A DNA stretch of 64,000 bases from Shimia abyssi (GCF_003014475.1 NZ_PYGJ01000015.1:44937-108936), one strand, 5' to 3'; shown: positions 1-8,839, counted from the first letter of the stretch. A program made the numbers and translations. The notes: a model not told the origin generated them from the letters alone.

Positions 1-449
1 ATCTCGCGCATCGTCAATGTTCTCGCCAAAGGATGGCTATCTTTCCTTTCGGTCCCGCTCGCCAGGAAATCAACTGGTACATACTGTTCGCCGCTCACCA
101 TGAAACGGATGGCATTGACGAGCGATTTCGCCGAAAGAGTCTTTGGAACAAAACCTGCAGCCCCAGCTTCAAGAGCGGCCTCTGCCACACTCCGGCTGGC
201 CTCGCCGGACAACAAAGCAACGTGGTGCGCTCCCTCCAGCGCCTGCATTTTTTCTAATCCGTCCAAGCCGTTCATGCCCGGCATATTATAATCAAGCAAA
301 ACCAAATCAAACGGCCCGTGGTCGACGACCACATCCAATGCGCCATTTAAATCTGGGGCGGTGTGTGTCTCCGCATCACCGGCGCTGGCTACAAAAGCCA
401 CCAAGGTATCACGCAACAACCCGTGATCATCTGCAACAAGGATCTTCAA
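1..449 (-). CDS. LuxR/NarL-type response regulator, N-terminal part
   Basis: Receiver domain of a two-component response regulator; the gene runs off the left edge, so the DNA-binding domain is not seen except for its first residues (LTMRE, matching the usual LTPRE opening of a LuxR-type HTH). The N-terminus reads MKILVADDHG, with the acidic pair at D7/D8, the phospho-acceptor in LLDYNMPGMNG at D53, and the conserved lysine in FVPK. I chose a TTG start at 449 because GAGGAAG lies 7 bases upstream and no ATG is available. It is divergent from the oxidoreductase-fold and hybrid-kinase genes, which probably form one signalling unit with it. Expected role: transcription factor phosphorylated by the neighbouring kinase (inference). 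Confidence 0.82.
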   Translation of the reverse strand, partial: MKILVADDHGLLRDTLVAFVASAGDAETHTAPDLNGALDVVVDHGPFDLVLLDYNMPGMNGLDGLEKMQALEGAHHVALLSGEASRSVAEAALEAGAAGFVPKTLSAKSLVNAIRFMVSGEQYVPVDFLASGTERKDSHPLARTLTMRE

Positions 450-696
450 AATATCTTCCTCTAATTGCCTTTAATATAGCGCATCGCGCCCTACTACGCG
501 CAAGACCTGATAACGGAGTTTTCCCCACGAATACCCACGTATTCGGTCGCCACAACTACGTAACCCTAATTCTCGTACATTTACCTTCCGTGGCAGCGCT
601 CCTATCCTTCTGGATAGGTCATTATCCATTTGCCCAATTCTGCAAATATCAAGACTATGGCATAAAAATCAGACAAAGAATGAGGACCCCGAGCAG
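450..696. other. divergent intergenic region
   Basis: About 250 bases between the leftward response regulator and the rightward oxidoreductase-fold gene. It must hold both promoters. I see no convincing paired -35/-10 boxes or palindrome that I would defend. Confidence 0.4.
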
Positions 697-1218
697 ATGC
701 GCATTTTGAGATGGGCGATAATCGCCTTGATCGTCGGCCTCATGCAACCACTCACGACTGCCCTCTGGGCAGAGGACGCCATGGTTGAGCCAACCGGACG
801 CGTCATACTGACCGTGTCGGGCAAAATTGGCGCGACGAACTCGGGAGACACGGCTCAGTTCGACCTTGAGATGTTGAGGGCATTACCGTCTGAAAGCTTC
901 TCTACTACCACCTTGTGGACCGAAGGGGTTCGCGAGTTTACGGGTGTACCGCTGGCAGTACTGCTTGATAATCTGGGGATTTCAGGCAGTACTGTCGACG
1001 CTTGGGCGATCAATGATTACCTGGCCGAATTCAGCGTGTCGGAGCTAGACGAAAAGGCTCCAATTATAGCGTACGAGATGGACGGGGAGCCTATGACCCG
1101 CCGGAACAGAGGACCGCTTTGGATCGTTTACCCCTACGATTCATCTGCAAAGTACCAAAACGAATTGACATACACACGAAGCGTCTGGCAACTCGACAGA
1201 ATTGAGATACTCGAATAA
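697..1218 (+). CDS. periplasmic molybdopterin-oxidoreductase-fold protein lacking the cofactor cysteine
   Basis: A 173-residue exported protein. Residues 1-25 form a signal peptide (hydrophobic stretch ending near ALWAED). The rest matches the oxidoreductase molybdopterin-binding fold in reduced form: a GVPLAVLLDNLG segment near the middle and a C-terminal GPLWIVYPYD block typical of this family. Active SorA/YedY-type enzymes coordinate molybdenum with a cysteine; this protein has no cysteine at all, so it is unlikely to be a redox enzyme. It sits 48 bases upstream of a hybrid histidine kinase on the same strand. I infer a ligand-binding or sensory partner in the periplasm. The start lacks a strong ribosome site. 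Confidence 0.75.
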   Translation: MRILRWAIIALIVGLMQPLTTALWAEDAMVEPTGRVILTVSGKIGATNSGDTAQFDLEMLRALPSESFSTTTLWTEGVREFTGVPLAVLLDNLGISGSTVDAWAINDYLAEFSVSELDEKAPIIAYEMDGEPMTRRNRGPLWIVYPYDSSAKYQNELTYTRSVWQLDRIEILE

Positions 1219-1266
1219 CCTCAGCTTGGTTGGCCGGGGGGTAATTCAATTCCAAAATACAGTCAA

Positions 1267-3855
1267 ATGCGTCGCGTTAATGCCTTGCTGGCAGAACGTT
1301 TTCTGTCGGATGTCGGCCAGAGACTGCGCCTTGGCAGCTTCCTCGCAGCAATTGCAATTGCTTTGATGGTCATAGGCGTTTTTTTGACCGCAGACGTTCT
1401 CAACAACCTTAAACGACTGAAAGACACAAGTTCCGACAACATCCAGTGGACCGTAACTCAGGTCGAAGTTGAAATGCTCGACTTGATAAACGCGATCACG
1501 CTAAGCATCTATGAACCCAATGCCGACATCGAAAACGTCCGTATCGAGTTCGATATTTTATATACACGCGTGCAAACCCTCTATGGTTCACCAATGCTGG
1601 ACCAGATCACCAGCTTCGGCCCCTTTGCGACATCTTTAGTTGAGCTCCAGTCGTATCTAGATGAGGTCATTCCAATCATTGATGGCGACGACACGAGTTT
1701 GCGCGCCAACCTCCCTCAACTTCTGGAGTTGTCCGATACTATGCGACTTGATGTTCGCAAATTGGCTGTGGTCGGACTGGCAGGTTTCGCACAGCGTTCG
1801 GACGAGCGACGTCAAGAAATTGCATTCGCGCTTATTCGACTTGGTGGTTTGGCCGTTATGCTGGTCGCCGCGCTGGTTGGTTTAGTACTCTACATGCTCA
1901 CGATTTATCGTCAGACGAGAGATACCGGCGTTGCTCTTGCCGAAGCCAATCAACGCATGAATACAATTCTGACAACGTCTTTGGACGGCGTAATCGTAAC
2001 TGATTTTTCCGGAAAAATCGTCGAGTTCAACGAAGCAGCGCAAGCCATTTTTGATATATCCGAAACGGCTGCCAGAACCATTCAAATCCGTGACTTATTC
2101 GCTTCCGATGATTTAAACTGGTTTCGTGGCCCTCAACTCTTTGGAAACACTTATCCTAAAAACCAAATTGTCGGCCAAGGGCGAATGCAACTTGACGCAT
2201 TTCGAAACGACGGCACTTCCTTTCCAGCAGAAATCGCGCTTCAAAACGCGTCAGATGGTGGCCAAACACTTTATGTTGCTTTCGTGCGCGATATCTCAAA
2301 ACGCGTTGCCGATGAGCAGGAGTTGGTTGAAGCCCGCGACAGGGCGCTCGCCGGCGAAAAGGCAAAGGCAGGGTTTCTGACAGTGATGAGCCACGAAATC
2401 CGAACGCCCTTAAATGGCCTTCTGGGCAATTTAAGTTTGCTGAATGAGACACCACTGACGCAGTCACAATCTCAATACATTCGCAATATGACCGTTTCTG
2501 GAAACGTATTGATGCGGCATGTCGACAGCGTTCTAGACCTCGCCCGTTTTGAGGCCGGAAAGACAGCGTTTTCATTAGAAACAACAGACCTGTCAGCGCT
2601 CATCCAAAATGTGATCGACGGTCAACGCGGTCTCGCCGCAAGCTCGGGCACCGACATCTCATGGCGGTGGGTTGGACTGCCGACGCGGTGGATAATAACC
2701 GACGCTTCCGCACTTGAGCAAGTTCTTCTAAATCTTTTGGGGAATGCCATAAAATTCACGGACGGAGGACAGGTAATAATTGAACTCGAAGCAACGCCAA
2801 TCCCGAACATGTTGAATAAGATCACGTTGGAAACCCGCGTCGTGGATACCGGGATTGGCATACCCGAAGAAGACTTAGAAAAAGTCTTTGCGGATTTCGT
2901 CACTCAGGACGCCTCCTTCGGGCGGACGGCTGGAGGTTCAGGTCTCGGTTTGGGCATTTCAAGGCGCATTGTTGAAGCATTGGGTGGCGAAATCGGAGTT
3001 GAAAGCACTCTAGGCACTGGGAGTGTGTTCTGGTTCAGATTGCCTTTGGATATTAGTTCAAGGCGATCAACACACAAAACAAACCTGCAGCCTGCAGACC
3101 ACATCAAACCACTCAACATACTTGTGATAGAAGACAATGAAATAAACCGCGCCGTAACTTGTGAAATGCTCAAAAACGACGGGCATAGCGTCTTGTGTGT
3201 GGCTGATGGAGCCTCTGGAGTTCGCGCTGCGCGCGACGATCTATTCGACGCTATCCTCATGGATATATCGATGCCGGTGATGGATGGGCTTCAGGCGACA
3301 CAAAGCATCCGTGCGGATAACGCGGCTTCGCGATACACGCCCATTATTGCATTTTCAGCCAACGTCATGGCTAGCGCTCAGGACGATTTTGCCAAGGCCG
3401 GTATGAATGGCTTTTTGTCTAAGCCCCTAAACCGCGAACAACTGCGTACGACGCTTTCTCGAATCCGCACCGATTCTGCAGGCGCGCAAATGTGGGCTTT
3501 CCAGCGACCTCAAATTCTCGATTCTGATCAATTGGATTCAACCCGAACCAGTTTGGGAGATGAAGTCCTCCTCCCGTTGGTCCGACGTTTTCAAGCCGAA
3601 GTCTCAGAAGTTGTTGAGCAACTTTGTGGTGCCAATTCGGCTCACTTAGACGCAGACACTATTCGCAATTTGGCGCACAAACACGCGTCGAGCGCCGCTA
3701 TATTTGGAACAACCGCACTTCGAAACACTCTTCTCGATCTAGAAAACGCGGCCCAATCGCAAAACCAAGAAAAAACGGCCAAATATCTTACCGAGTTACC
3801 GGACGTATGGCAAAAAACGTACACAGCATTAAGAAAGTTAACGCTTGTCTCATGA
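1267..3855 (+). CDS. hybrid sensor histidine kinase with receiver and Hpt domains
   Basis: An 862-residue inner-membrane phosphorelay kinase. Order of domains: transmembrane segment about 22-45, periplasmic loop about 46-190, second transmembrane segment about 191-213, PAS domain about 225-345, HisKA with phospho-histidine H376 in MSHEIRTPLNG, HATPase with N-box (NLLGNAIKF) and G-boxes (DTGIGIPEE, GGSGLGLGIS), receiver domain about 616-735 with D666 in LMDISMP, and a C-terminal Hpt-like domain where H804 (LAHKHASSAA) is the likely phospho-histidine. This ArcB-like layout supports a His-Asp-His-Asp relay ending on the divergent response regulator at 1-449. The upstream cysteine-free oxidoreductase-fold protein could feed the periplasmic loop (inference). 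Confidence 0.93.
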   Translation: MRRVNALLAERFLSDVGQRLRLGSFLAAIAIALMVIGVFLTADVLNNLKRLKDTSSDNIQWTVTQVEVEMLDLINAITLSIYEPNADIENVRIEFDILYTRVQTLYGSPMLDQITSFGPFATSLVELQSYLDEVIPIIDGDDTSLRANLPQLLELSDTMRLDVRKLAVVGLAGFAQRSDERRQEIAFALIRLGGLAVMLVAALVGLVLYMLTIYRQTRDTGVALAEANQRMNTILTTSLDGVIVTDFSGKIVEFNEAAQAIFDISETAARTIQIRDLFASDDLNWFRGPQLFGNTYPKNQIVGQGRMQLDAFRNDGTSFPAEIALQNASDGGQTLYVAFVRDISKRVADEQELVEARDRALAGEKAKAGFLTVMSHEIRTPLNGLLGNLSLLNETPLTQSQSQYIRNMTVSGNVLMRHVDSVLDLARFEAGKTAFSLETTDLSALIQNVIDGQRGLAASSGTDISWRWVGLPTRWIITDASALEQVLLNLLGNAIKFTDGGQVIIELEATPIPNMLNKITLETRVVDTGIGIPEEDLEKVFADFVTQDASFGRTAGGSGLGLGISRRIVEALGGEIGVESTLGTGSVFWFRLPLDISSRRSTHKTNLQPADHIKPLNILVIEDNEINRAVTCEMLKNDGHSVLCVADGASGVRAARDDLFDAILMDISMPVMDGLQATQSIRADNAASRYTPIIAFSANVMASAQDDFAKAGMNGFLSKPLNREQLRTTLSRIRTDSAGAQMWAFQRPQILDSDQLDSTRTSLGDEVLLPLVRRFQAEVSEVVEQLCGANSAHLDADTIRNLAHKHASSAAIFGTTALRNTLLDLENAAQSQNQEKTAKYLTELPDVWQKTYTALRKLTLVS

Positions 3856-3893
3856 GCAACCATTCGTAGCTTATGCACTCAGTGCAGTACGAT

Positions 3894-3932
3894 TTGATAA
3901 TTTGTGTCATTCCGGTAATATTTTCGTACCGG
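3894..3932 (+). promoter_or_regulatory. promoter with overlapping inverted repeat, thiolase operon
   Basis: TTGATA at 3894-3899, a 16-base spacer, then TAATAT at 3916-3921: a good sigma-70-type promoter 43 bases upstream of the first operon gene. An inverted repeat CCGGTA (3912-3917), 9-base spacer, TACCGG (3927-3932) overlaps the -10 box, the usual place for a repressor operator. No regulator gene adjoins the operon, so the binding protein is unknown. Confidence 0.55.
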
Positions 3933-3963
3933 TTCGGATTGCCAAAACACAAAGGAAGCCACA

Positions 3964-5148
3964 ATGACCAAACACGCCATTGTTGCTGGTGTCGGCATGA
4001 TCAAGTTCACCAAACCCGGCGCATCCGACACTTACGACAAAATGGGCGCTGCCGCGATCCGCAACGCGCTTACTGACGCTGGCATCACGTACTCCGACGT
4101 ACAACAGGCTTATGCCGGTTACGTCTACGGCGACAGCACATCCGGTCAAAAGGCGCTGTATAATGTGGGCATGACTGGCATTCCCATCGTAAATGTAAAC
4201 AACAACTGTTCCACTGGCTCGACCGCTCTATACCTAGCGCGGCAAGCTATTGAGCACGGCGTGGCCGAATGTGTTCTGGCCGTTGGATTTGAACAGATGC
4301 GGGCTGGTGCATTAGGCTCGCACTGGCTCGACCGCCCCACGCCATTTGATGATTTTGACACTGAAACCGATGCGCTGGTTGGCAACGCTCAGATCCCTGT
4401 GGCCTTACGCTACTTTGGCGGGGCCGGCAAATCTCATATGGAAAAATTCGGCACCACTTTGTCTGATTTCGCCCGCATCCGAGCAAAGGCCAGCCGTCAT
4501 GCCGTGCGTAACCCATTGGCACTTTTCAACAAAGAGATCTCCGAAGAAGAAGTCCTCGCAGCGCCGATGCTGTGGGACGGTGTCATGACTCGCCTCATGG
4601 CCTGCCCTCCTACTTGCGGCGGCGCGGCTGCGATACTCTGCTCTGAAAAATTTGCCCTCAAACACGGGCTCTCGGCCAAAGTGAAGATTACCGCGCAGTC
4701 CATGACGACCGACACGCCCTCGACCTTCGAGGCGCACGACATGATGCAGCTTGTCGGATACGACATGGCCAAGTCCGCTCGCGACGCGGTCAGTGAGACT
4801 TCAGGAATTGGCCCTGACGATATCGACGTCATTGAATTACACGACTGTTTCACCCACAACGAACTGATAACTTATGAGGCTCTCGGCCTCTGCCCAGAAG
4901 GAAATGCTCAGCAATTTATTGCAGATGGCAATAATACTTATGGCGGTAACATTGTGACCAACCCCTCCGGCGGTCTCCTTTCCAAGGGCCATCCGCTTGG
5001 TGCCACCGGTCTGGCCCAATGCTACGAGTTGACCCATCAGCTGCGCGGCACAGCTGAAGCACGGCAAGTCGACGACGCGCGTATCGCCCTTCAACATAAT
5101 CTTGGAATTGGTGGTGCCTGCGTTGTCACCCTCTATCAAGCTACCTGA
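3964..5148 (+). CDS. thiolase-family lipid-transfer protein (SCP-x type)
   Basis: A 394-residue thiolase-fold protein of the non-classical SCP-x/Ltp branch. Seen: VNNNCSTGSTALYLA with the nucleophilic cysteine at C82, a central LHDCFTHNE segment, and the C-terminal GHPLGATG histidine loop. Family members act at the last step of beta-oxidation of branched substrates such as sterol side chains, either thiolytic or retro-aldol. Start ATG at 3964 has AAGGAAG just upstream. It is first of five overlapping or closely spaced genes, the next starting inside its stop codon. The companion hydratase and racemase genes point to 2-methyl-branched acyl-CoA chemistry. Exact substrate unknown. Confidence 0.85.
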   Translation: MTKHAIVAGVGMIKFTKPGASDTYDKMGAAAIRNALTDAGITYSDVQQAYAGYVYGDSTSGQKALYNVGMTGIPIVNVNNNCSTGSTALYLARQAIEHGVAECVLAVGFEQMRAGALGSHWLDRPTPFDDFDTETDALVGNAQIPVALRYFGGAGKSHMEKFGTTLSDFARIRAKASRHAVRNPLALFNKEISEEEVLAAPMLWDGVMTRLMACPPTCGGAAAILCSEKFALKHGLSAKVKITAQSMTTDTPSTFEAHDMMQLVGYDMAKSARDAVSETSGIGPDDIDVIELHDCFTHNELITYEALGLCPEGNAQQFIADGNNTYGGNIVTNPSGGLLSKGHPLGATGLAQCYELTHQLRGTAEARQVDDARIALQHNLGIGGACVVTLYQAT

Positions 5149-5618
5149 TGGCCCTCTTTGACCGCTCGCTCATGGGCCAAACCATCGGACCTGTCTCTGT
5201 AATACTGGAACGTGGTCCAATGCTGTTCTTTGCTGAAACAATTGGCGAGACAAACCCAGTTCATCTCGATCCGGCTGCCGCCCATGCTGCCGGGCACCCC
5301 GACATTTTGGCTCTTCCCACCTACGCCGTTGTCATAGCATCCCTGGCCGACAAATCCCTAGCTCGCCAAGGTAGATGCGACAGCCTCAAACGCCTTGGCG
5401 CTGACATGCGCTATCTTCTGCATGGCGGTGAAAGCTACACGTACCACGCGCCTATTTTTGCGGGCGAAACCGTTGAGGTCACTACTGAGTTTGCCGGTGT
5501 ATCTAACGCTGGCGGTGGCACCCTCGAAATCGCACGCATCTATCAGCACATCGTTCACACTGACCGCGGCCCCCTAGTCACCACAAAACGTGACCTCATT
5601 CACAAATTGCCAAAATGA
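5148..5618 (+). CDS. MaoC-like hydratase, N-terminal-type hot-dog subunit (FAS1-like dehydratase)
   Basis: A 156-residue hot-dog protein resembling the N-terminal half of (R)-specific enoyl-CoA hydratases (MaoC_dehydrat_N type). Visible family features are NPVHLDPAAAHAAGHP near residues 35-50 and LLHGGESYTYHAPIFAGETV near 85-105. Such halves lack the catalytic dyad and pair with a catalytic MaoC subunit, which is exactly the next gene. The two genes overlap by four bases (ATGA), so a heteromeric hydratase made by coupled translation is likely. In mycobacterial cholesterol degradation a comparable heteromer (ChsH1-ChsH2) hydrates a branched enoyl-CoA; the parallel here is inference. Confidence 0.8.
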   Translation: MALFDRSLMGQTIGPVSVILERGPMLFFAETIGETNPVHLDPAAAHAAGHPDILALPTYAVVIASLADKSLARQGRCDSLKRLGADMRYLLHGGESYTYHAPIFAGETVEVTTEFAGVSNAGGGTLEIARIYQHIVHTDRGPLVTTKRDLIHKLPK

Positions 5619-6034
5619 CACACCCAACCCCGCAACTTGCTAACATTGGGGACACCCTCCCACCGCTCACTTTCGGACCAATTTCGCGCCAAACCCTCGC
5701 GCTCTATGCCGGCGCTTCAGGAGACCACAACCCGATCCATATAGACACGGATTTCGCCACTGCCGCAGGCCTGGATGATGTCATCACGCACGGAATGCTA
5801 GCAATGTCCCAACTCGGTCGACTTGTCTCCGACTGGGTTGGCTCAGAAAACATCGCCACTCTTTCTACTCGTTTCACCGCGATCATCCCCGTTGGCGCCA
5901 GCCTCACTTGCACCGCCTGCGTCATAGAATGCTTTGAGCAGGACGCCACGTCTTACTTGCGCCTGCGCCTTGCTGCTCACATCAATGATGGCACGCAAGC
6001 GTTGAAAGGAGACGCCACAGTCCGCGTCCCATAA
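5615..6034 (+). CDS. MaoC-family enoyl-CoA hydratase, catalytic subunit
   Basis: A 139-residue single hot-dog protein with the MaoC signature GDHNPIH followed by FATAAGLDDVITHGML. D37 and H42 match the catalytic Asp-His dyad of (R)-specific enoyl-CoA hydratases. It starts inside the stop of the previous gene (ATGA overlap), supporting a two-subunit enzyme with it. Predicted reaction: addition of water across a trans-2-enoyl-CoA, probably branched, made by the acyl-CoA dehydrogenase encoded next. Cytoplasmic; no signal peptide or membrane segment. Confidence 0.85.
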   Translation: MTHPTPQLANIGDTLPPLTFGPISRQTLALYAGASGDHNPIHIDTDFATAAGLDDVITHGMLAMSQLGRLVSDWVGSENIATLSTRFTAIIPVGASLTCTACVIECFEQDATSYLRLRLAAHINDGTQALKGDATVRVP

Positions 6035-6046
6035 AGGAAGGTTCCG

Positions 6047-7195
6047 ATGCCCAACCACCTCTGGATGCAAGAGGAGCACCACGCTTTCGCCGAAACCGTC
6101 CGTCGGTTTTTCGCGGAGGATCTGGTGCCCAATTTCGCCGAATGGACCAAAGCCGGCACCATCCCCAGACCCGTCTGGGCCAAAGCAGGCAAGCTTGGCA
6201 TCCTTGGAGCCACTTTCCCCGAAGATTACGGCGGGCTCGGCCTCTCACGCCACTTTGACGCCGTTACTCTGCTTGAACAGGCCAAGGCAGGCGACATTGG
6301 CTGGGGATTTGGCGTACACAACATAGCTGCCCACTATATCTCCGCTTTTGGCACCGACGATCAAAAAGCCCGCTGGCTCCCCGGCCTCGCAACAGGAGAT
6401 AAAATTGCTGCCATTGCCATGACTGAACCCGGTACCGGTTCCGATCTTCAGGCGGTTAAGACATCCGCGATCCGCGACGGCAATGAATACCTTATCAACG
6501 GCTCAAAAACCTTCATCACCAACGGTGGTAGCGCCGATCTCCTTTTGCTCGTTGCCAAAACCGACCCAACGGCCAAGGGACGCGGCGTCTCGCTCATAAT
6601 CGTCGAAACTGAACAGCTGGATGGCTACTCCGTTGGCCGCCGCCTTAAGAAAATGGGCATGAAACGCAACGACACAGCCGAACTCAACTTTGCCGACGTG
6701 CGTATACCGTTAACCAACCTGCTCGGCGCCGAAGAGGGGCAAGGCTTCTACCAGCTCATGAAACAACTCCCTTGGGAACGCCTCATAATAGGCTTTTCTG
6801 CTCTCGGTTCCGCACAATGTGCACTCGAAATGACATTGGAATACGTCAAGGAACGCCGCGCCTTTGGCAAACGCATTATGGATTTCCAAAACACCAGGTT
6901 CAAACTCGCAGAAGTGGCCACAAAGGTAGACATACTCGCTGCTTTCATGGACCAATGCCTCGTCGAACTCGACCTAGGGCAACTCACCGCCGAAAAGGCA
7001 GCCATGGCAAAATGGTGGAGCACTCAAACCCAATGCGAGGTCATCGACGAATGCCTGCAGCTTTTTGGGGGCTACGGCTACATGTCCGAATATCCGATCT
7101 CCGAACTCTACACTGACGCCCGCGTACAAAAGATCTACGGCGGTACCAACGAGATAATGAAAGAACTGATCGCACGCGGACTGGACAGAGACTAA
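6047..7195 (+). CDS. acyl-CoA dehydrogenase
   Basis: A 382-residue flavoenzyme with the full acyl-CoA dehydrogenase layout: FAD/substrate loop AMTEPGTGSDLQ near 124-135, NGSKTFITNG near 151-160, ERRAFGKRI near 270, and the C-terminal KIYGGTNEIMKELIAR. The usual C-terminal catalytic Glu position (YEGT in short/medium-chain enzymes) is glycine here (YGGT). A glutamate at E244 in LPWERL lies where the long-chain and isovaleryl-type enzymes carry their base, so E244 is the probable catalytic residue. It sits 12 bases after the hydratase gene, with AAAGGAAGG as ribosome site. Predicted role: first oxidation of the pathway's acyl-CoA. Confidence 0.93.
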   Translation: MPNHLWMQEEHHAFAETVRRFFAEDLVPNFAEWTKAGTIPRPVWAKAGKLGILGATFPEDYGGLGLSRHFDAVTLLEQAKAGDIGWGFGVHNIAAHYISAFGTDDQKARWLPGLATGDKIAAIAMTEPGTGSDLQAVKTSAIRDGNEYLINGSKTFITNGGSADLLLLVAKTDPTAKGRGVSLIIVETEQLDGYSVGRRLKKMGMKRNDTAELNFADVRIPLTNLLGAEEGQGFYQLMKQLPWERLIIGFSALGSAQCALEMTLEYVKERRAFGKRIMDFQNTRFKLAEVATKVDILAAFMDQCLVELDLGQLTAEKAAMAKWWSTQTQCEVIDECLQLFGGYGYMSEYPISELYTDARVQKIYGGTNEIMKELIARGLDRD

Positions 7196-7220
7196 AACGA
7201 CCGGCCAGGGGAGGCAGAGT

Positions 7221-8318
7221 ATGCTCAAAGGCATCCGCATCATCGAAATAGAAGGTCTCGGCCCGGCCCCCTTTGCTGCGATGACACTCGCCGATCTTGG
7301 CGCCGATGTGATCACTATCCATCGCAAAGCCACCTCGGGCCAAGTCACCACCGACGCCTCAATCCTTGACCGTGGCAAACGTTCCATCGAATTAGACCTC
7401 AAGGACACGTCCGACCTCGCTACCGCCAAACAAATCATTAAAACGGCCGACGCCCTGATCGAAGGCTTCCGCCCTGGCGTGATGGAACGTCTCGGCCTAG
7501 GCCCAGAAACCTGCCACACGGACAATCCCGCCCTCGTCTATGGCCGAATGACAGGATGGGGCCAAACCGGTGAACGCGCCAAAACTGCTGGGCATGATCT
7601 CAATTACATCGCTCAGTCCGGCGCTCTACACTACGCCTCAGAACCGGGTAGTACGCCTATCGCCCCCGCCACTCTCGTCGGCGACATCGGCGGTGGTGCG
7701 CTCTACCTAGTGATCGGAATACTCTCAGGAATACTCAACGCCCGTGCCACAGGGCAAGGCACTGTCGTCGATGCCGCCATTGTCGACGGCTCTGCTCATA
7801 TGATGAACCTGCTCATGGCTATCCGGCAATCCGGCGGTCTCTCTCCTATCCGAGGAAACAGCCTGCTCGATGGCCCTCACTGGAGCCGTACTTACGCGTG
7901 CGCTGACGACGGCTTTGTCTCTGTGCAATGTCTCGAACCGAAATTCTACGCCGAATTTCTGCGCATCATGGAACTCGATGCCGATCCAGACTTCCGCGAC
8001 CAGATGAACAAGTCCTGTTGGCCGACGCTTACGACAAACCTGTCTAAAATCTTTCTCCGTCAACCTCGCATCCACTGGGAAATGCTGTTCGCAGGCACCG
8101 ACGCCTGTGTGGCAGCGGTGCTTTCACCTGACGAATCTGCCCGTTCACCACACATGATCGAGCGGGGTACTTGGCAAACTCCAAACGGAGATCTGCAAGC
8201 AGCACCGGCCCCGCGTTTTGATAACCATATCCAAAGACCACGCCCCGCCCCTCAACGAGGCCAGCACACGGCAAACATTCTCAAAAAACTTGAAAGCGAA
8301 TTGAACAACAAAACCTGA
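7221..8318 (+). CDS. alpha-methylacyl-CoA racemase (CoA-transferase family III)
   Basis: A 365-residue CaiB/BaiF-fold protein. The N-terminus (MLKGIRIIEIEGLGPAPFAA, LADLGADV) and EGFRPGVMERLGLGP are family signatures. Specific for racemase rather than CoA transferase: GHDLNYIAQSGALH with H125 and LVGDIGGGAL with D155, matching the His126/Asp156 acid-base pair known from the mycobacterial racemase MCR. It interconverts R and S epimers of 2-methylacyl-CoAs so that the S-specific dehydrogenase can act, which explains its place as the last gene of the acyl-CoA oxidation operon. A good ribosome site (GGGGAGG) precedes the ATG. Confidence 0.88.
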   Translation: MLKGIRIIEIEGLGPAPFAAMTLADLGADVITIHRKATSGQVTTDASILDRGKRSIELDLKDTSDLATAKQIIKTADALIEGFRPGVMERLGLGPETCHTDNPALVYGRMTGWGQTGERAKTAGHDLNYIAQSGALHYASEPGSTPIAPATLVGDIGGGALYLVIGILSGILNARATGQGTVVDAAIVDGSAHMMNLLMAIRQSGGLSPIRGNSLLDGPHWSRTYACADDGFVSVQCLEPKFYAEFLRIMELDADPDFRDQMNKSCWPTLTTNLSKIFLRQPRIHWEMLFAGTDACVAAVLSPDESARSPHMIERGTWQTPNGDLQAAPAPRFDNHIQRPRPAPQRGQHTANILKKLESELNNKT

Positions 8319-8839
8319 GGTGTCTTGTCTGCTACGAAAAATACGTAGGCGTAGCTTCTGCGCCCCATAAACAATCTGGAGCTGTACTGGACGTGTGACG
8401 TGTTCGCGCTGCCCCAAGTGCTCGTTTAAGCCACTTTCCTTTCGAAAGCGACGGGACTTTTCTAGCCTTAGGCTGACTGTCTTCGGCGCGGATCGTAGGC
8501 GTGCTCGTCAACGCAAGTTGATCCGACAGTCTAGATACCTACTATCAACATGAAGATTTTGGGCAGGTAGTCGGAAAAGGTGCGAGAAATACCATTTTTA
8601 CTCATTACATCAGCCGATGCATCTCCTGCTTCACCACCCTCTTATCGTCTCAAAAGCTTGCAACGGGTTCGTGCCAAAAGCAGCCGGGGGCGCTGGAACT
8701 GAGTTAGCTTATCCGAAACAAAAGAAACTGAACGAGGCGTTCAGCTCGCCTATCAAATGACCTCTCTGAACTTTTAGGTGCGTTGCTGATTGCAACGAGG
8801 GCGAGGGCACACCGGCGGACTATACCACCCTGCCCAAGC
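8319..8839. other. intergenic region between convergent units
   Basis: About 520 bases between the end of the acyl-CoA operon and the leftward AI-2E gene. No gene-like frame, no strong hairpin and no RNA gene was recognised. A short leftward frame near 8430-8475 faintly resembles the tail of an IS3-type transposase but is too short to call. Confidence 0.45.

Noticed and set aside
143..709. 188-residue frame opposite the response regulator
   Set aside because: Runs antisense through a clear receiver domain and into the promoter region; no motif and no ribosome site.
8430..8480. Leftward frame with SPVAFERKVA-like residues, similar to the end of an IS3 transposase
   Set aside because: Only about ten residues, interrupted by a stop just upstream; too short to separate from chance.
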